Part shown: positions 1-8,998 of the stretch, in pieces | Layout: every line of letters begins with the position of its first letter | How positions within the stretch are numbered: position 1 is the stretch's first letter | From: Suillus spraguei | Taxonomy: Eukaryota; Basidiomycota; Agaricomycetes; Boletales; Suillaceae | Direction: 5' to 3' | Assembly: GCA_016800925.1 (NCBI GenBank) | Contig: JABCPU010000023.1 | Span: 1 to 64,000, forward strand | Length of the DNA: 64,000 nucleotides | Notes under the pieces: generated by a model | Seen by the model: only the letters and a program-made list of their open reading frames with translations | Database searches by the model: none | Told to the model about the DNA's origin: nothing | Position numbers and translations under genes: made by a program

Positions 1-244
1 TGTAAGTGCCTGTAACAGGTCCAATACCTGTGTATACCATCCTACCCAAAGTGATAGCATCCAGTGACCTTGCATGCAGGGTCATTATGGGGCGAATAAA
101 GGTATGGGTTAGCTTCTGTGTGCCCCGAATGTCAGACTCGAGACTAGTATGCATTCCTGTGCTAATCCCAAAGTGGAATAAAGTTAAAATATGATATATC
201 CAGCTCATTTTGGCCAATTACAGTGGTTGTACTAGAAGAAGTAT

Positions 245-715
245 GCAATCACCCGCACAAGGGACCACCAGGAAGCACAACTGTTACAAGAGTTGTATCA
301 GTTTGTATTGGATATGACAAAAGGCAAGGATCTACCGAGTGACACAAGCACAACAAGGCTTGTAGGAAGTTGCATAGAAATTCATCACCGATACATGCAA
401 CACGCCAGGAATTACAAATGCTACAAGAGTGATAATAGTATACATCAAACATGATACAAACATAGGTCTGCCGAGCGATACAAATACAGCAAGGCTTGTA
501 GGAACGTGCATTGAAGTTCATGGCTCAAACATAGGTCTGCCGAGTGAGACAAACATAACAAGGCTTGTAGAAACATGCATCAAATTCATCACTCATGCAA
601 GGGACTACCAGCAAACACAATTGTCCCAACAGTTGTAGTAGCATCCATCAAATATTGCCAGAACAAGGGTCCACCGAGTGATACAAATCTAACAAGGCTG
701 GTAAGAGTATGCCTA
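245..715. repeat. Degenerate ~70-bp tandem repeat
   Basis: About seven diverged direct repeats start near 252, 325, 397, 469, 532, 597 and 665, so the period is 63-73 bp. Each carries variants of 'ctgccgagtgatacaaa', 'acaaggcttgtag' and a 'tgcat-caa-ttcat' tail. Short ORFs cross the units but share no frame, so I read this as non-coding minisatellite-like sequence. Nothing recognisable lies in bases 1-244. Confidence 0.6.
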
Positions 716-898
716 GACCTCGCTGCATGCTCAGCCATGCATCGTAACTTGCAAGCCCAACATAAGTCTGTCATGTGTTTGTGGGAATGGCAGCAATTGC
801 ACACCTTGCACTGGCCATTACTAGACTGTCACGTGATATGCACGATTTTGGTTTTTTTACTGATGCAATATCGAGAACTTTTGGATTCACTGATGTGC

Positions 899-1416
899 GT
901 GAGTCACTTGCGTCTCATAATTGTGTTATTGAACACTATCCTTGACGATCAGACTGGATGTTTGGGCTTTCGTTCAGCATGCATACCTCCGCACATGACA
1001 GGGAACTATTAATGCTGCTAGTACTCATGTACACTGCCCAGGTTTGCACTCATTGCCCATGTAAAAGTCCTATGACATCCTCACCCTCATGCAGATCTGG
1101 AACTTATGCATAGCACTATTTATATTAGCCTGTTTCTTCACTTTTGTTGCACTGCGCCAACCGCGTGGCCCCCAGCCAGCTGCATACGGCCACATCCAGA
1201 CACTTGCCAACCTTGTGGATGAGTGGTCGCCTGTGATGTGGTGGGGGCATAAGGAGGACAGAGTTCCATACTGTCATGCTGGTAGAACTTGTGTGATCAC
1301 AATGATACTACTCTAACATTTTTTATAAAGGCATGAGCAATCACCTGCTCCCGGATGTGAAGATGGACCACACTTATGCTGGTTCCAGTGCCAGGTCTCA
1401 GGTACCCCTCTCGTGA
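899..1416 (+). pseudogene. Duplicated 3' end of the membrane-protein gene at 13126-14908
   Basis: This stretch copies the last three exons and introns of the multi-TM gene at 13126-14908, in the same orientation. Exons here are 953-1041, 1095-1281 and 1331-1416. Their lengths (89, 187, 86) and those of the two introns between them (53, 49) match the parent exactly, and all GT-AG borders, frame and the TGA stop are kept. The encoded end includes IWNLCIALFILACFF and YAGSSARSQVPLS. The first 430 codons are absent: upstream similarity fades just before the intron donor at 899, and the 70-bp repeats begin further out. Homology continues past the stop to about 1577. I infer a truncated segmental duplicate with no start of its own. 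Absence of indels suggests it is young, was gene-converted, or is under some constraint. Confidence 0.8.
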
Positions 1417-1613
1417 GAGGTACTTGTTCTACTTTTCAAGATGCATTACTTGCTTTCTCTCTAAACAGGAGCTATATCTATGTCAGGCTAGTGATGCATT
1501 TATGGTACACACAACCAGGTATGCCGTTGAACACAAGCAAATGGACATATATTTGTACATCGCTCTCAAACACTCACTGTACTACATGTACTATCTATCT
1601 ATACAACATATTT

Positions 1614-2970
1614 CACTTTGGTCACCCCATTTTAGACACCTCTTAGGTTGATTGTCACCTACAGAGGTTTTCACCTAAGAGGTACTTTTCTGCTGGTCTG
1701 CCCGAGTGTTCTGTGGTCTTTCCCTGAAATTTGTAATATACTTGGAATGGTCTATGGACCATTTTAGAAATTTGATGGGAAAGACCACAACTGCGGTGGG
1801 AAGACCACAGGTATATAGGGAAGACCTTCATCTAATAAGGAAGAATATATATAATATTGTTTATACTATGTTTCGCATTTTAGCACCTACTGTGGGAATA
1901 TTTCCACATCATTCCCCACAATCTCATTACCTCATGTATCAGGTACATTGCCATAATTTATATAATTTCCCAATTTTGACTATTACTATTTATAGTAATC
2001 TATTTTTGTCATCTTCCCCAAGATCATTACCTTATACTAATCAGGAACATTACCATAATTTATATAATTTCGCAATTTTGACTACTTACTGGGAGAATTT
2101 CCCCACAACACCCAAAACATCAGCTCTTTTTGGTGATCCTCTAAAATATCAATCATTCTATGTCATTTCTGCTCTCCACTACACTACCAACACCTGTCCT
2201 TCATATATAAGTAGTAGTTTGGTATATATATGTACAATATAATATAATAGACCGCTTTTTTTGTTCATTTGTATGCCTGCTCCTCCTCCAGGGCCCTTTC
2301 AACATAGCCTGAGGCCCAGAACATTTTCGCACTTTTTCCCCTTTGATAGGGAAGTGTTCTAGGGTATTCAGGACATGTTTAAGAGTATATATGAAGAGAT
2401 TCCTTCACTTTTTTTTTACCCCCTGGAGCGCCCTACATCAATAAATACAGTATATATATAGAAAACACAAAATATGTTCCCATGTATTTATTTCTAGGTA
2501 AATACAGTTGCAAAATTTATTCTCACTATCTATTCAACAGTAGGAACAACGTATCAGGAGTCCAGGACCATAGGACAAGACCCTGTGATGCAGTCTACCT
2601 ACCCTCTCCTGGTGGTTTACCCCCTGTGAAATTTTTTCCTGTAAGACCGGACCTTCAGGATGGTAAGTGGTCTATTCCTATGCACATTTAGAGTATATTC
2701 ATCACCTATCTACCATAGGAAACTTATAGGGTCCTTCAACAGAAACAAAAATATGAAAAATCGCATTTTTGACATTTTGATCTTTTTTGATATCTTACTC
2801 TTGCACACATGGTGCAATCTGCTCATATATCATCAGTGGCACATGCATATATATGTACTACACCAAAGATTAGTTATATATGGGGCGGAAATTTGAGATC
2901 TAATGTGAAGAGGGTATTTCTACTGATAAGGGGCCCATACCTGCAAAACATAGGCTGTTGACAATCAGAC
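1614..2970 (+). repeat. Left arm of the foldback element (uninterrupted)
   Basis: This arm is the reverse complement of the right arm (3408-4530 plus 6362-6582). Pairing ends at 'caatcagac' (2970) opposite 'gtctgattg' (3408). Because it carries neither later insertion, it records the empty sites of both the hairpin MITE and the TA-flanked element found in the other arm. Confidence 0.85.
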
Positions 2971-3407
2971 GCCTGGAATACATTCAAAATATATTCAGTA
3001 TCATATAGATTAATTTATAGACTAATCCGATAAGAATTGAGTGCTGAGGAAGTTCAATAGATAAAAAATTAAGTGTGGGAAACTTCAAAGACCCAAATCG
3101 AAAATGGTCAGTCAGTGGTAGACTTTAATGCTGAGTCCAGTCATATTTGCACACTACATCCCTTGCACCCACCCTCCACTCTCAGGGCAGTAGGTAGCAT
3201 AGTGTCCTTATGTAGTTTATCATCTATCCTATATATTTTTAATGAAATCCTGGACCTGTATCATATATAAATATGACTTTATGTGAAAAGTTGTGAACTG
3301 TCTCTTTTCACACATATGTCATTTTGCCTGTCATTCAGTCAATCCTTCATGGATCCTTCTACATTTCTAGGGTTATCATTAGGTACACATATGAGAGATA
3401 TCCCAGT
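2971..3407. other. Central spacer of the foldback element
   Basis: A 437-bp unique AT-rich spacer between the arms. Only short ORFs of about 65 codons are present, without recognisable domains. No transposase remnant was seen. Confidence 0.6.
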
Positions 3408-4530
3408 GTCTGATTGTCAACAGCCTATGTTTTGCAGGTATGGGCCCCTTATCAGTAGAAATACCCCTTCACATTAGATCTCAAATTTCCGCCCCATATA
3501 TAACTAATCTTTGGTGTAGTACATATATATGCATGTGCCACTGATGATATATGAGCAGATTGCACCATGTGTGCAAGAGTAAGATATCAAAAAAGATCAA
3601 AATGTCAAAAATGCGATTTTTCATATTTTTGTTTCTGTTGAAGGACCCTATAAGTTTCCTATGGTAGATAGGTGATGAATATACTCTAAATGTGCATAGG
3701 AATAGACCACTTACCATCCTGAAGGTCCGGTCTTACAGGAAAAAATTTCACAGGGGGTAAACCACCAGGAGAGGGTAGGTAGACTGCATCACAGGGTCTT
3801 GTCCTATGGTCCTGGACTCCTGATACGTTGTTCCTACTGTTGAATAGATAGTGAGAATAAATTTTGCAACTGTATTTACCTAGAAATAAATACATGGGAA
3901 CATATTTTGTGTTTTCTATATATATACTGTATTTATTGATGTAGGGCGCTCCAGGGGGTAAAAAAAAAGTGAAGGAATCTCTTCATATATACTCTTAAAC
4001 ATGTCCTGAATACCCTAGAACACTTCCCTATCAAAGGGGAAAAAGTGCGAAAATGTTCTGGGCCTCAGGCTATGTTGAAAGGGCCCTGGAGGAGGAGCAG
4101 GCATACAAATGAACAAAAAAAGCGGTCTATTATATTATATTGTACATATATATACCAAACTACTACTTATATATGAAGGACAGGTGTTGGTAGTGTAGTG
4201 GAGAGCAGAAATGACATAGAATGATTGATATTTTAGAGGATCACCAAAAAGAGCTGATGTTTTGGGTGTTGTGGGGAAATTCTCCCAGTAAGTAGTCAAA
4301 ATTGCGAAATTATATAAATTATGGTAATGTTCCTGATTAGTATAAGGTAATGATCTTGGGGAAGATGACAAAAATAGATTACTATAAATAGTAATAGTCA
4401 AAATTGGGAAATTATATAAATTATGGCAATGTACCTGATACATGAGGTAATGAGATTGTGGGGAATGATGTGGAAATATTCCCACAGTAGGTGCTAAAAA
4501 TGCGAAACATAGTATAAACAATATTATATA

Positions 4531-4968
4531 AGGGCTGCTCAATTCTAAAATGTCATTGTCAATGTTGACTTGACCTTACGGCTGTCTTCTTGTAAATTAC
4601 TTATATGTGCCCTAACCCTTTCCTGATTTGGCCACCACCACTTCAGTTGAACCTTCACATGGGAAATGTTCTACACCTTGTCGCAAAGTGTTCTCGTCTA
4701 CTAAGCCTTGCTGTATAGAGCCCAAGCTAGCTATCTGGGAGCAACAATACATGAAATTTTTTAGCTAGCTTGGGCTCTATACAGCAACTTAGGCTTAGTA
4801 GACGAAAATACTTTGCGACAAGGTGTAAAACATTTCCAATGCGAAGGTTTAACTGAAGTGGTGGTGGCCAAATCAGGAAAGGGTTAGGGCATGCGTAAGT
4901 AATTTACAAGAGGACAGCCATAAGGTCAAGTCAACATTGACAACAACATTTTAGAATTGAGCAGCCCT
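4531..4968. mobile_element. Hairpin MITE inserted in the right foldback arm
   Basis: A 438-bp near-perfect hairpin beginning AGGGCTGCTCAATTCTAAAA and ending with its reverse complement, with arms of about 200 bp around a short loop near 4750. Comparison with the uninterrupted left arm (around 1845-1860) shows insertion into an AT run with an apparent 3-bp duplication, ATA. The exact length is blurred by TA repeats. The GGG-like end and 3-bp duplication are compatible with PIF/Harbinger-type MITEs. It encodes nothing. Confidence 0.8.
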
Positions 4969-4986
4969 ATATATTCTTCCTTATTA

Positions 4987-6361
4987 CTGTAGAGATATGC
5001 ACCTAGGTTCGTCACACCATCACATGCCTGGCGAATCGAACCTATTTTGTGTGACGGTCACACCAATTTTAGGGCCGTCGAACCTAAAGTGTGACAAGCG
5101 GTAAAAATACAAAAAAACTGTCTAATGCATCCAAAAAATTTTGTACTGAGTGTTGCAACATGCCTGCGCTTGCCACGACCCTTGGCCTCAACCTCCTTAT
5201 ACCCATCAGCCATAGATTGAAGCCCGTCATGTCATCTAGTACTTCTTCTCGCTCATAGCTCTCTGACTCGTTGTCTACCAGCAAATTGCCCAATTCATCA
5301 GCGCTATAGCCATGAGGGACAGATGATTCACCCAATGCAATGTGTTGCAGAACAGTATCCACAGAAACATCACTAGGATCAAGCTCGACATCTGCGGCAT
5401 GTGGGAAAGGTGGCTCTACTTCTTCGTCAGCCTTGGGAGTCTTATATTGAGCTGTTTTAATAAGCTCCCAAGTCATGGTGTCGTTTTTCTGCACATCACG
5501 CAGTGCATGAAGTGCTTTGCGACTGGTGAGGCTCTCAAAAGAGAGGTTGAATGCTGTGCCAGCCTTGCACTGAAAAAACGACTGAAAAAATTGGAGGATC
5601 CACACTGAAAAGACCTTGCAATAACATAGACAGAAGACATTCTGTTGCCAGACAGAAGTAAAATTAGAGATGAAGGTGCATCTCCAGCCACGGGTCATGA
5701 GGATCACCACACTTGGCAGCTGCATGTGTACAAGGCAATGTGTCTACCCAACTTGAACATTGGTTGTCACCAAACCTAAGTGTAGCATGTCACAGGTCAC
5801 ACCCCCCCTGCAAACCTTCGAACCTAACATTCATTTGGTCACACCCAAATAGGGTCAAACCTAAGTCCATGTCATGAATTCCAAATACAAATCATTACTC
5901 TTTTCTCAATTTCCCTAAAGTGTCTAAACCCAGCGCTAAGACAAAGCCAAACCATATCGAAATCTCCACATCCGCTTCTATAACTGAACTTCCTGATGAA
6001 GATGAAGAGATCTTTTATGATGCTATCGGATAAGATAAGATAAGATAGTATCACATGATCTTAGAACCTTCTAGAATATGATGTCATAACAATGTCACAA
6101 TTATCACCTCGTACGATTCTCATTTCTATTTTATGATTGGCTAGTAGTTTCAAACTCAGTTTACATCTCAGTTTCAATATGTGTATATAGTTAGCTAGTT
6201 TCGCTGTAGTAGTTCTTTAGTTCAAACCTCTTGTATCTACATAGTAGCAATCCAAGACATCCTTGCTCCTCTCTCTTCTCTTGTGATAACCTTAGTTTGA
6301 GTCCTAGTCTCTGCCCTTGCGTTAATTCATTTGTGGGTTGTGACAGTCCATATCTCTACAG
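4987..6361. mobile_element. TA-flanked TIR element inserted in the right foldback arm
   Basis: The ends are perfect 13-bp inverted repeats, CTGTAGAGATATG and its complement, flanked by TA on both sides (4985-4986 and 6362-6363). The left foldback arm has a single TA at the matching site, which proves an insertion with TA duplication as in Tc1/mariner-type elements. Subterminal tracts at 5010-5095 and 5755-5870 repeat 'ggttcg' and 'gtcacac' motifs in both orientations, which could mean a further nested element. The only long ORF is on the minus strand (5084-5725). Confidence 0.75.
5084..5725 (-). CDS. Unrecognised acidic ORF inside the TA-flanked element
   Basis: An open frame of up to 213 codons lies between the 'gtcacac/ggttcg' subterminal tracts. 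The C-terminal half, from roughly residue 85 on, is acidic (for example DNESESYEREEVLDDMTGF) and ends in a more basic hydrophobic stretch. I recognise no transposase catalytic motif and no named domain. It may be the eroded end of a transposon protein or a chance ORF. The N-terminal third reads poorly and an intron is possible. Confidence 0.3.
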   Translation of the reverse strand: MQLPSVVILMTRGWRCTFISNFTSVWQQNVFCLCYCKVFSVWILQFFQSFFQCKAGTAFNLSFESLTSRKALHALRDVQKNDTMTWELIKTAQYKTPKADEEVEPPFPHAADVELDPSDVSVDTVLQHIALGESSVPHGYSADELGNLLVDNESESYEREEVLDDMTGFNLWLMGIRRLRPRVVASAGMLQHSVQNFLDALDSFFVFLPLVTL

Positions 6362-6589
6362 TAGATGTAGGTCTTCCCTATATACCTGTGGTCTTCCCAC
6401 TGCAGTTGTGGTCTTTCCCATCAAATTTCTAAAATGGTCTATAGACCATTCCAAGTATATTACAAATTTCAGGGAAAGACCACAGAACACTCAGGCAGAC
6501 CAGCAGAAAAGTACCTCTTAGGTGAAAACCTCTGTAGGTGACAATCAACCTAAGAGGTGTCTAAAATGGGGTGACCAAAGTGCATATTT

Positions 6590-6959
6590 AAGCATGAATA
6601 ACTGCCAGCATATTGTCTATGATGTCATATACTATTGGGTTCTGTCTCTTTTGCGGCTCTTTTCATTTTGTTACAAGAACACCTTCTTGCGCCCCTACTA
6701 TCATTTTTCCTCCTATGCGTCGCCGTCTACTCTTGTCCCGACAAGGCCTCCATCCTCATCCTCCGCTACCTCGTCTGGCTTGCTGTCGTCACTCCTTATC
6801 TCACCTATGCCCGTCTCCTCCATCATCGCTGAACACGCCCTCTTCACGCACCTTCCATCTCATTCGCGCCTATACGTGCCTCTCTCACTTCGCATGCTTC
6901 AAGCACCTCCTCTGCGCTTGTCGCATCACCTTGCGCTTCAACACGCGCATCCTCTTGGT
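6590..6959. other. Pyrimidine-rich tract, no gene seen
   Basis: C- and T-rich sequence immediately after the right target duplication. Long overlapping ORFs exist in two plus frames (6522-7178, 6613-7095), but they are serine/proline/leucine composition artefacts with no recognisable domain. It could be internal sequence of the LTR-like element that follows. Confidence 0.35.
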
Positions 6960-7430
6960 TCACGGGAATCCCTGGTCAGCCCTCAAGGACATCTTGGTAT
7001 CGTCTTATGCTTTATCCTTTTATCGTTTACCTTTCTTGACTCGTGCATTGCCTCATTGGCTCGTACCTTTTATACCTTCAGCTCTGCACTTATGACTCCA
7101 TTTCGCACATGCGTGCATTCATTGGTTCATACGCCTCTGACTTGTTCACAAGCATGCGTCCTCTTATTGGCTATCTAACTTCATACTTAATTCAGTGGTA
7201 CTTACGCATTCACGCTCCACTTCAATCTTACGTATAAATACGTGCAGATAGCCTTTGTACTTCTTTAACTTGAATCTACTTGATCTTTGACCCTGAACTT
7301 CCTTTTGATAAGCTTTTGATAAGCTTATTGTCTATATTCAAACTTCATAGAAGCTCATCGCTTCTACGTCTTTGATCGTCGTCAAGAACCTCGTCTCTGT
7401 GATGTAGGTCATGAGACAGCGTGTAGCACC
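6960..7430 (+). mobile_element. LTR-like retroelement fragment (tentative)
   Basis: The tract has promoter-like U3 character: repeated 'cattggttcat' and 'cattggctcg' motifs, a TATA box (tataaata near 7233), then a T/C-rich leader with 'aagcttttgataagctt'. This resembles the U3-R-U5 layout of fungal Gypsy/Copia LTRs. I could not fix the ends or find a target duplication, and no gag or pol frame is attached. A solo or broken LTR is the best reading. Confidence 0.35.
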
Positions 7431-8083
7431 CACCTCCGACCAACGCAACTAGCACACTCCATGCTAGGAGACCGATACATGCGGGCCGCCGCTCTTGACA
7501 GAGCGCCCATCACAGACACACCACTCAAGTTCCTTAGCGCCTGGCTAGGTCGCTAACACATTTATTGTGTCATGTGTGTTGTTGCATGGTCATATTTCCA
7601 TATCCTTTTTATGCCTCTTTGCTGAACTGGTAGCACACTGTGTGCGACTGCATATGGTCATGGACACACAGCACATCGCATATTTGGCATCCCAATAACT
7701 GATGACAATGACAATTTATGCAGTTCCATTCACCCTCACTCCCCTCATGCAGATCTCATTCAAAATGCCAGTGGCCACAGCAATCATTTGGATGAAATTC
7801 CTACTATCAACAGAGCTGCATGGGAGAGTCATCAGGAAATTCACACATTCCTTAACATGCTTAATCAGCTTAACTCACTTATCTCAAAACTTGTTTGCTC
7901 TCTCTCACATCATTCACCTGGCATATCTTATATTTTTTGAGTGCGAAATACAATAAAACATGTATATTAATATATCTCAACTTTTTTTTTCTGAATTCAT
8001 TCACATTGAAATTTTGGACAAGTAGATTCAATTTCACCAAGGCAGTTAAGTGTAAATAAGTCCGCATAAGGGCACGTCAAGGA
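7431..8083. other. Repeat-derived intergenic sequence, no gene seen
   Basis: Only short ORFs without recognisable domains. It may join the LTR-like tract before it to the helicase scrap after it. Confidence 0.35.
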
Positions 8084-8326
8084 ATGTGTGAATTTCCTGA
8101 TGGTGTCAGTGACCTTTGCCGTACGATCTGCAATGACCCACAAATACCATTCAGAGGAATCACCTTCATAGGTTTAGGAGATGTTCTGCAGGCAGGTCCC
8201 ATTGTCGGCGGAGCAGAAGAGACTCCGATTCTCATGGTGTCTGTAAAGTCATTGATGTCATGGCATAGTAGCATTCATCTGCCATCACCAAAAGGCCAGA
8301 AAACAGGTATTACCTTATTAGGCTGA
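8084..8326 (+). pseudogene. Helitron Pif1-like helicase fragment (tentative)
   Basis: The 80-codon frame contains IPFRGITFIGLGDVLQAGP, followed by a small-residue stretch and a serine/tryptophan segment. This resembles the Pif1 helicase region of fungal Helitrons, which typically reads as PFGG-x-GDFRQ-x-PV. The conserved FRQ appears as VLQ, and the frame ends after about 60 matching residues with no helicase motif before or after. I infer a decayed transposon scrap. The assignment rests on memory of the family pattern only. Confidence 0.45.
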
Positions 8327-8998
8327 CGGTCACGAGATTTTCTGTGCTTGATCATTATGACATCAAGTAGTTTCAAAGCTTACTGTTGTTCAATACATGT
8401 CATTTATCCAGCTATTTTGTGTTGGATTATCAGGGGTCGAGGTACGAGCTCAACACTTATTGGGAATCTTCGGGATTGATGGCGCAATATTACTGGGCGT
8501 CGGCAGCATGGTTTTAGCGTTGGCTGGCATATATAAGTAGGAATTTTTCTGTACGAGTACGCTATGTGTTTGTCAGCGGGTTCACTGTAAAACCTGAGTT
8601 GGTATTACTCTGCAGAACGTGTCCGAGACTTGCATGCAACTCAACATTTTGTAGGTTCGTCGAGAGCAGTCGGATGTTGACGCTAATCTCTTGACCTGCT
8701 CTATCCTTTATTCCAACAACTCCAACTCTTTGACATCTGTAATGTACCATGCACGCAGACTCGGATGCAGGACAGGGTAAACAACAATGATAAATATACC
8801 GCCTATTGATGCACAAAAGAAATATCCTATAGTACTAGACGCAAACTCGCACACAATTCACTTCGACAAGACGACCCGCGCTCACTTGTATTGCTAGTTA
8901 CCTCCATAGTCTATTCAAGAAGAGTCCGTATGACCTTCAAATCCGTATGCTGCTTTGCGTCTGCAAAACGATGCTTCGTATACCTTGCCAATTCCATA
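8327..8998. other. Intergenic, no gene seen
   Basis: A TATA-like 'catatataag' lies near 8530, but no credible plus-strand frame follows it. The minus ORF at 8562-8816 shows no family resemblance. The 3' UTR of the minus-strand protease gene probably occupies the right part. Confidence 0.4.

Larger units (their letters stand above)
1614..6582. mobile_element. Foldback (long-TIR) DNA element with 7-bp target duplication
   Basis: The element starts CACTTTGGTCACCCC and ends with its reverse complement. It is flanked on both sides by CATATTT (1607-1613 and 6583-6589), a 7-bp target-site duplication. Its arms are about 1.35 kb: left 1614-2970, right 3408-6582, the right one split by two younger insertions. 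The 437-bp centre (2971-3407) holds no recognisable gene. Without the insertions the element is about 3.15 kb. ORFs in the arms mirror each other (2482-2896 against 3481-3895) and resemble no transposase, so the element looks non-autonomous. A 7-bp duplication with very long arms does not fit one superfamily cleanly; Mutator-like foldback, P-like or hAT-like elements are possible. Confidence 0.85.
3408..6582 (-). repeat. Right arm of the foldback element, split by two insertions
   Basis: The inner part (3408-4530) matches the left arm almost perfectly; I noticed only about three differences, including a 1-bp A/T run change near 4495. The outer part (6364-6582) differs at four of about 219 positions, two of them CpG to TpG/CpA. 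The two parts are separated by the elements at 4531-4968 and 4987-6361. Confidence 0.85.

Noticed and set aside
245..715. CRISPR-like array
   Set aside because: The units are diverged whole repeats without constant spacers, in a eukaryotic genome.
2482..2896. Two overlapping ORFs that occur identically at 3481-3895 on the other strand
   Set aside because: They are mirror copies in the two arms of the foldback element, with no recognisable domain, so they are not counted as genes.
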